Source: Piscirickettsiaceae bacterium
Lineage (GTDB): Bacteria; Pseudomonadota; Gammaproteobacteria; Nitrosococcales; Methylophagaceae
Length of the DNA stretch: 15,612 bases
Reading direction: 5' to 3'
Assembly: GCA_030627065.1 (NCBI GenBank)
Contig: DAOUSV010000018.1
Location: 1 to 15,612 of the forward strand
This document shows, one piece after another, positions 14,416-15,612 of the stretch. A program made the translations under genes and the position numbers. The notes under the pieces were generated by a model, which worked only from the letters and a program-made list of their open reading frames with translations, made no database searches and was not told the origin of the DNA. Every line of letters begins with the position of its first letter. Positions within the stretch are counted from its first letter, which is position 1.

Positions 14416-15612
14416 CTATTCCTTAAAGAAACGCTTTAATCTGGCAGCATTGGCAATGACTAATAATGAACTGATCGGCATTGTTATCGCCGCAACAAGT
14501 GGATTCACTAATGACATCATTGCCAATGGCACCATAATAATATTATATGTAATAGATAATACAATATTCTGCTTAATAGTACGTAAGGTTTGGCACGCTA
14601 AATCTCTTGCATGAACTACTTTATATAACTCATTGTGTGATAAGACAATATCAGCACTTTCTATCGACACATCTGTACCCGATGCCAGAGCAATACCCAC
14701 ATCTGCCTGAATTAGCGCAGGAGAGTCATTAACACCATCACCGACCATAGCAACAATTTCTCCCTGCTGTTGCAAGGCTTTCACCACATTGACTTTATCT
14801 TTTGGTAACACTTCTGAATATCGTTTAATGTCACCTAATTCTGCCGTTATCGCAGTAACAACAGGCTCTCTATCACCACTAAGAACAGTAATAGCAATGC
14901 CCTGCTGCTGTAAATGATTGACCATCGCCTTAACATCTGAACGTAGTTGGTCAGCCAAACTAATAACGCCTAAAACCTCATTTTCAATAGCCATAAAAAT
15001 ACAACTATTTCCTTGGTTTTCATGCTCAATCACATGAGGTAACAACTGAGAGGGAACGAATAAATTCTTTTCTGACAGCCATGCTCGTGTACCAATAATG
15101 ACAGTCTTATTATCAACCACTGCCTGCACACCTTGACCGGGTGACGATAAAAAGTTACTTATTGCTAAACTTGTTAACCCTTTCACTAATGCCGCCTGAC
15201 TTATCGCCATAGCAACACCGTGTTCCGACTTTTGCTCGATAGAAGATGCAATGGTTAGTAAATCATCCTCCGAGATACCAGACGTCGTTTTAATCGCAAT
15301 AACACGTAACTCTCCCTCGGTTAATGTGCCTGTTTTATCAAATACAAAATGCGTCACTTTCGATAATAACTCTAAGGCTGCACCTTGTTTTATTAAAATA
15401 CCATGATGAGCACCAACACCTGTAGCAACAGCAACGGACATAGGCGTCGCCAATCCAAAGGCACACGGACAAGTAATGATAAGGACCGATGTTGCAGCCA
15501 ATAAAGCATGTTCAAAATCAAACTGTAACCAATAGATAAAGGTCGCAGTTGCCAGGCTTAAGGTAATGACAACAAACCACGGTACAATTCTATCGGCAAT
15601 ACATTGAATTGG
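14416..15612 (-). CDS. ccoI: Copper-transporting P1B-type ATPase CcoI, 5' end missing
   Basis: The window holds the last 398 residues; the frame stays open to the edge, and the part before it (metal-binding domain, first helices, actuator domain) lies outside. CcoI/FixI supplies copper to the cbb3 oxidase from the inner membrane. Visible in order: a TM helix starting at PIQCIADRIVPWF, the metal-site helix with CPC (48-50), the phosphorylation motif DKTGTLTEG with Asp92, the nucleotide domain with SEHG where P1B pumps normally have SEHP, the hinge VGDGVNDSPALIQADVGIAL, and last two helices with SITYNI and MPISSL. The following ccoS identifies it as CcoI rather than a general CopA. Most of the conserved core is intact; the HP-to-HG change is odd. 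Confidence 0.93.
   Translation of the reverse strand, partial: PIQCIADRIVPWFVVITLSLATATFIYWLQFDFEHALLAATSVLIITCPCAFGLATPMSVAVATGVGAHHGILIKQGAALELLSKVTHFVFDKTGTLTEGELRVIAIKTTSGISEDDLLTIASSIEQKSEHGVAMAISQAALVKGLTSLAISNFLSSPGQGVQAVVDNKTVIIGTRAWLSEKNLFVPSQLLPHVIEHENQGNSCIFMAIENEVLGVISLADQLRSDVKAMVNHLQQQGIAITVLSGDREPVVTAITAELGDIKRYSEVLPKDKVNVVKALQQQGEIVAMVGDGVNDSPALIQADVGIALASGTDVSIESADIVLSHNELYKVVHARDLACQTLRTIKQNIVLSITYNIIMVPLAMMSLVNPLVAAITMPISSLLVIANAARLKRFFKE

Overview
The window reads as a chromosomal segment of a gammaproteobacterium of low-to-medium GC (roughly 40 % by eye). The reasons are a SuhB and a GlnB close to the enterobacterial forms, a BamD lipoprotein, an OprI/Lpp-like alanine-zipper lipoprotein, ATP-grasp SucC with SucD, and cbb3-oxidase maturation genes (ccoI-ccoS). 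I cannot name the genus. Base composition looks even throughout. I see no insertion sequence, phage gene, tRNA, rRNA or CRISPR array. Two genes run off the ends: suhB on the left and ccoI on the right.

Left part (1-3400), envelope-related. suhB (minus, 3' end missing) diverges from a small alanine-zipper outer-membrane lipoprotein. That gene converges, across a bidirectional terminator, on a secreted LysM-YkuD L,D-transpeptidase. The lipoprotein ends in lysine and the transpeptidase family includes the enzymes that attach Lpp to peptidoglycan, so the two may be a substrate-enzyme pair. bamD (outer-membrane protein assembly) diverges from the transpeptidase gene.

Middle part (3417-9586). A tight minus-strand operon sucC-sucD-nadE-glnB joins succinyl-CoA synthetase, glutamine-dependent NAD synthetase and the nitrogen/2-oxoglutarate sensor PII, with junctions of 4-bp overlap, 0 bp and 9 bp. 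It diverges from a plus-strand group: pip (proline iminopeptidase), dtd (D-aminoacyl-tRNA deacylase) and an unrecognised membrane-anchored protein.

Right part (9696-15612), all minus strand and apparently one operon: ccoI (partial), ccoS, a periplasmic type-I solute-binding protein, and a 1116-residue membrane protein with a large periplasmic sensor, HAMP, two PAS-like domains, GGDEF and EAL. The junctions are 3 bp, a 4-bp GTGA overlap and 2 bp. The binding protein has no transporter partners in the window and sits directly before the c-di-GMP enzyme. I read the pair as a ligand-sensing two-protein system that sets c-di-GMP levels, co-transcribed with copper-delivery and maturation genes of the microaerobic cbb3 oxidase. 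This is the most interesting part of the window.
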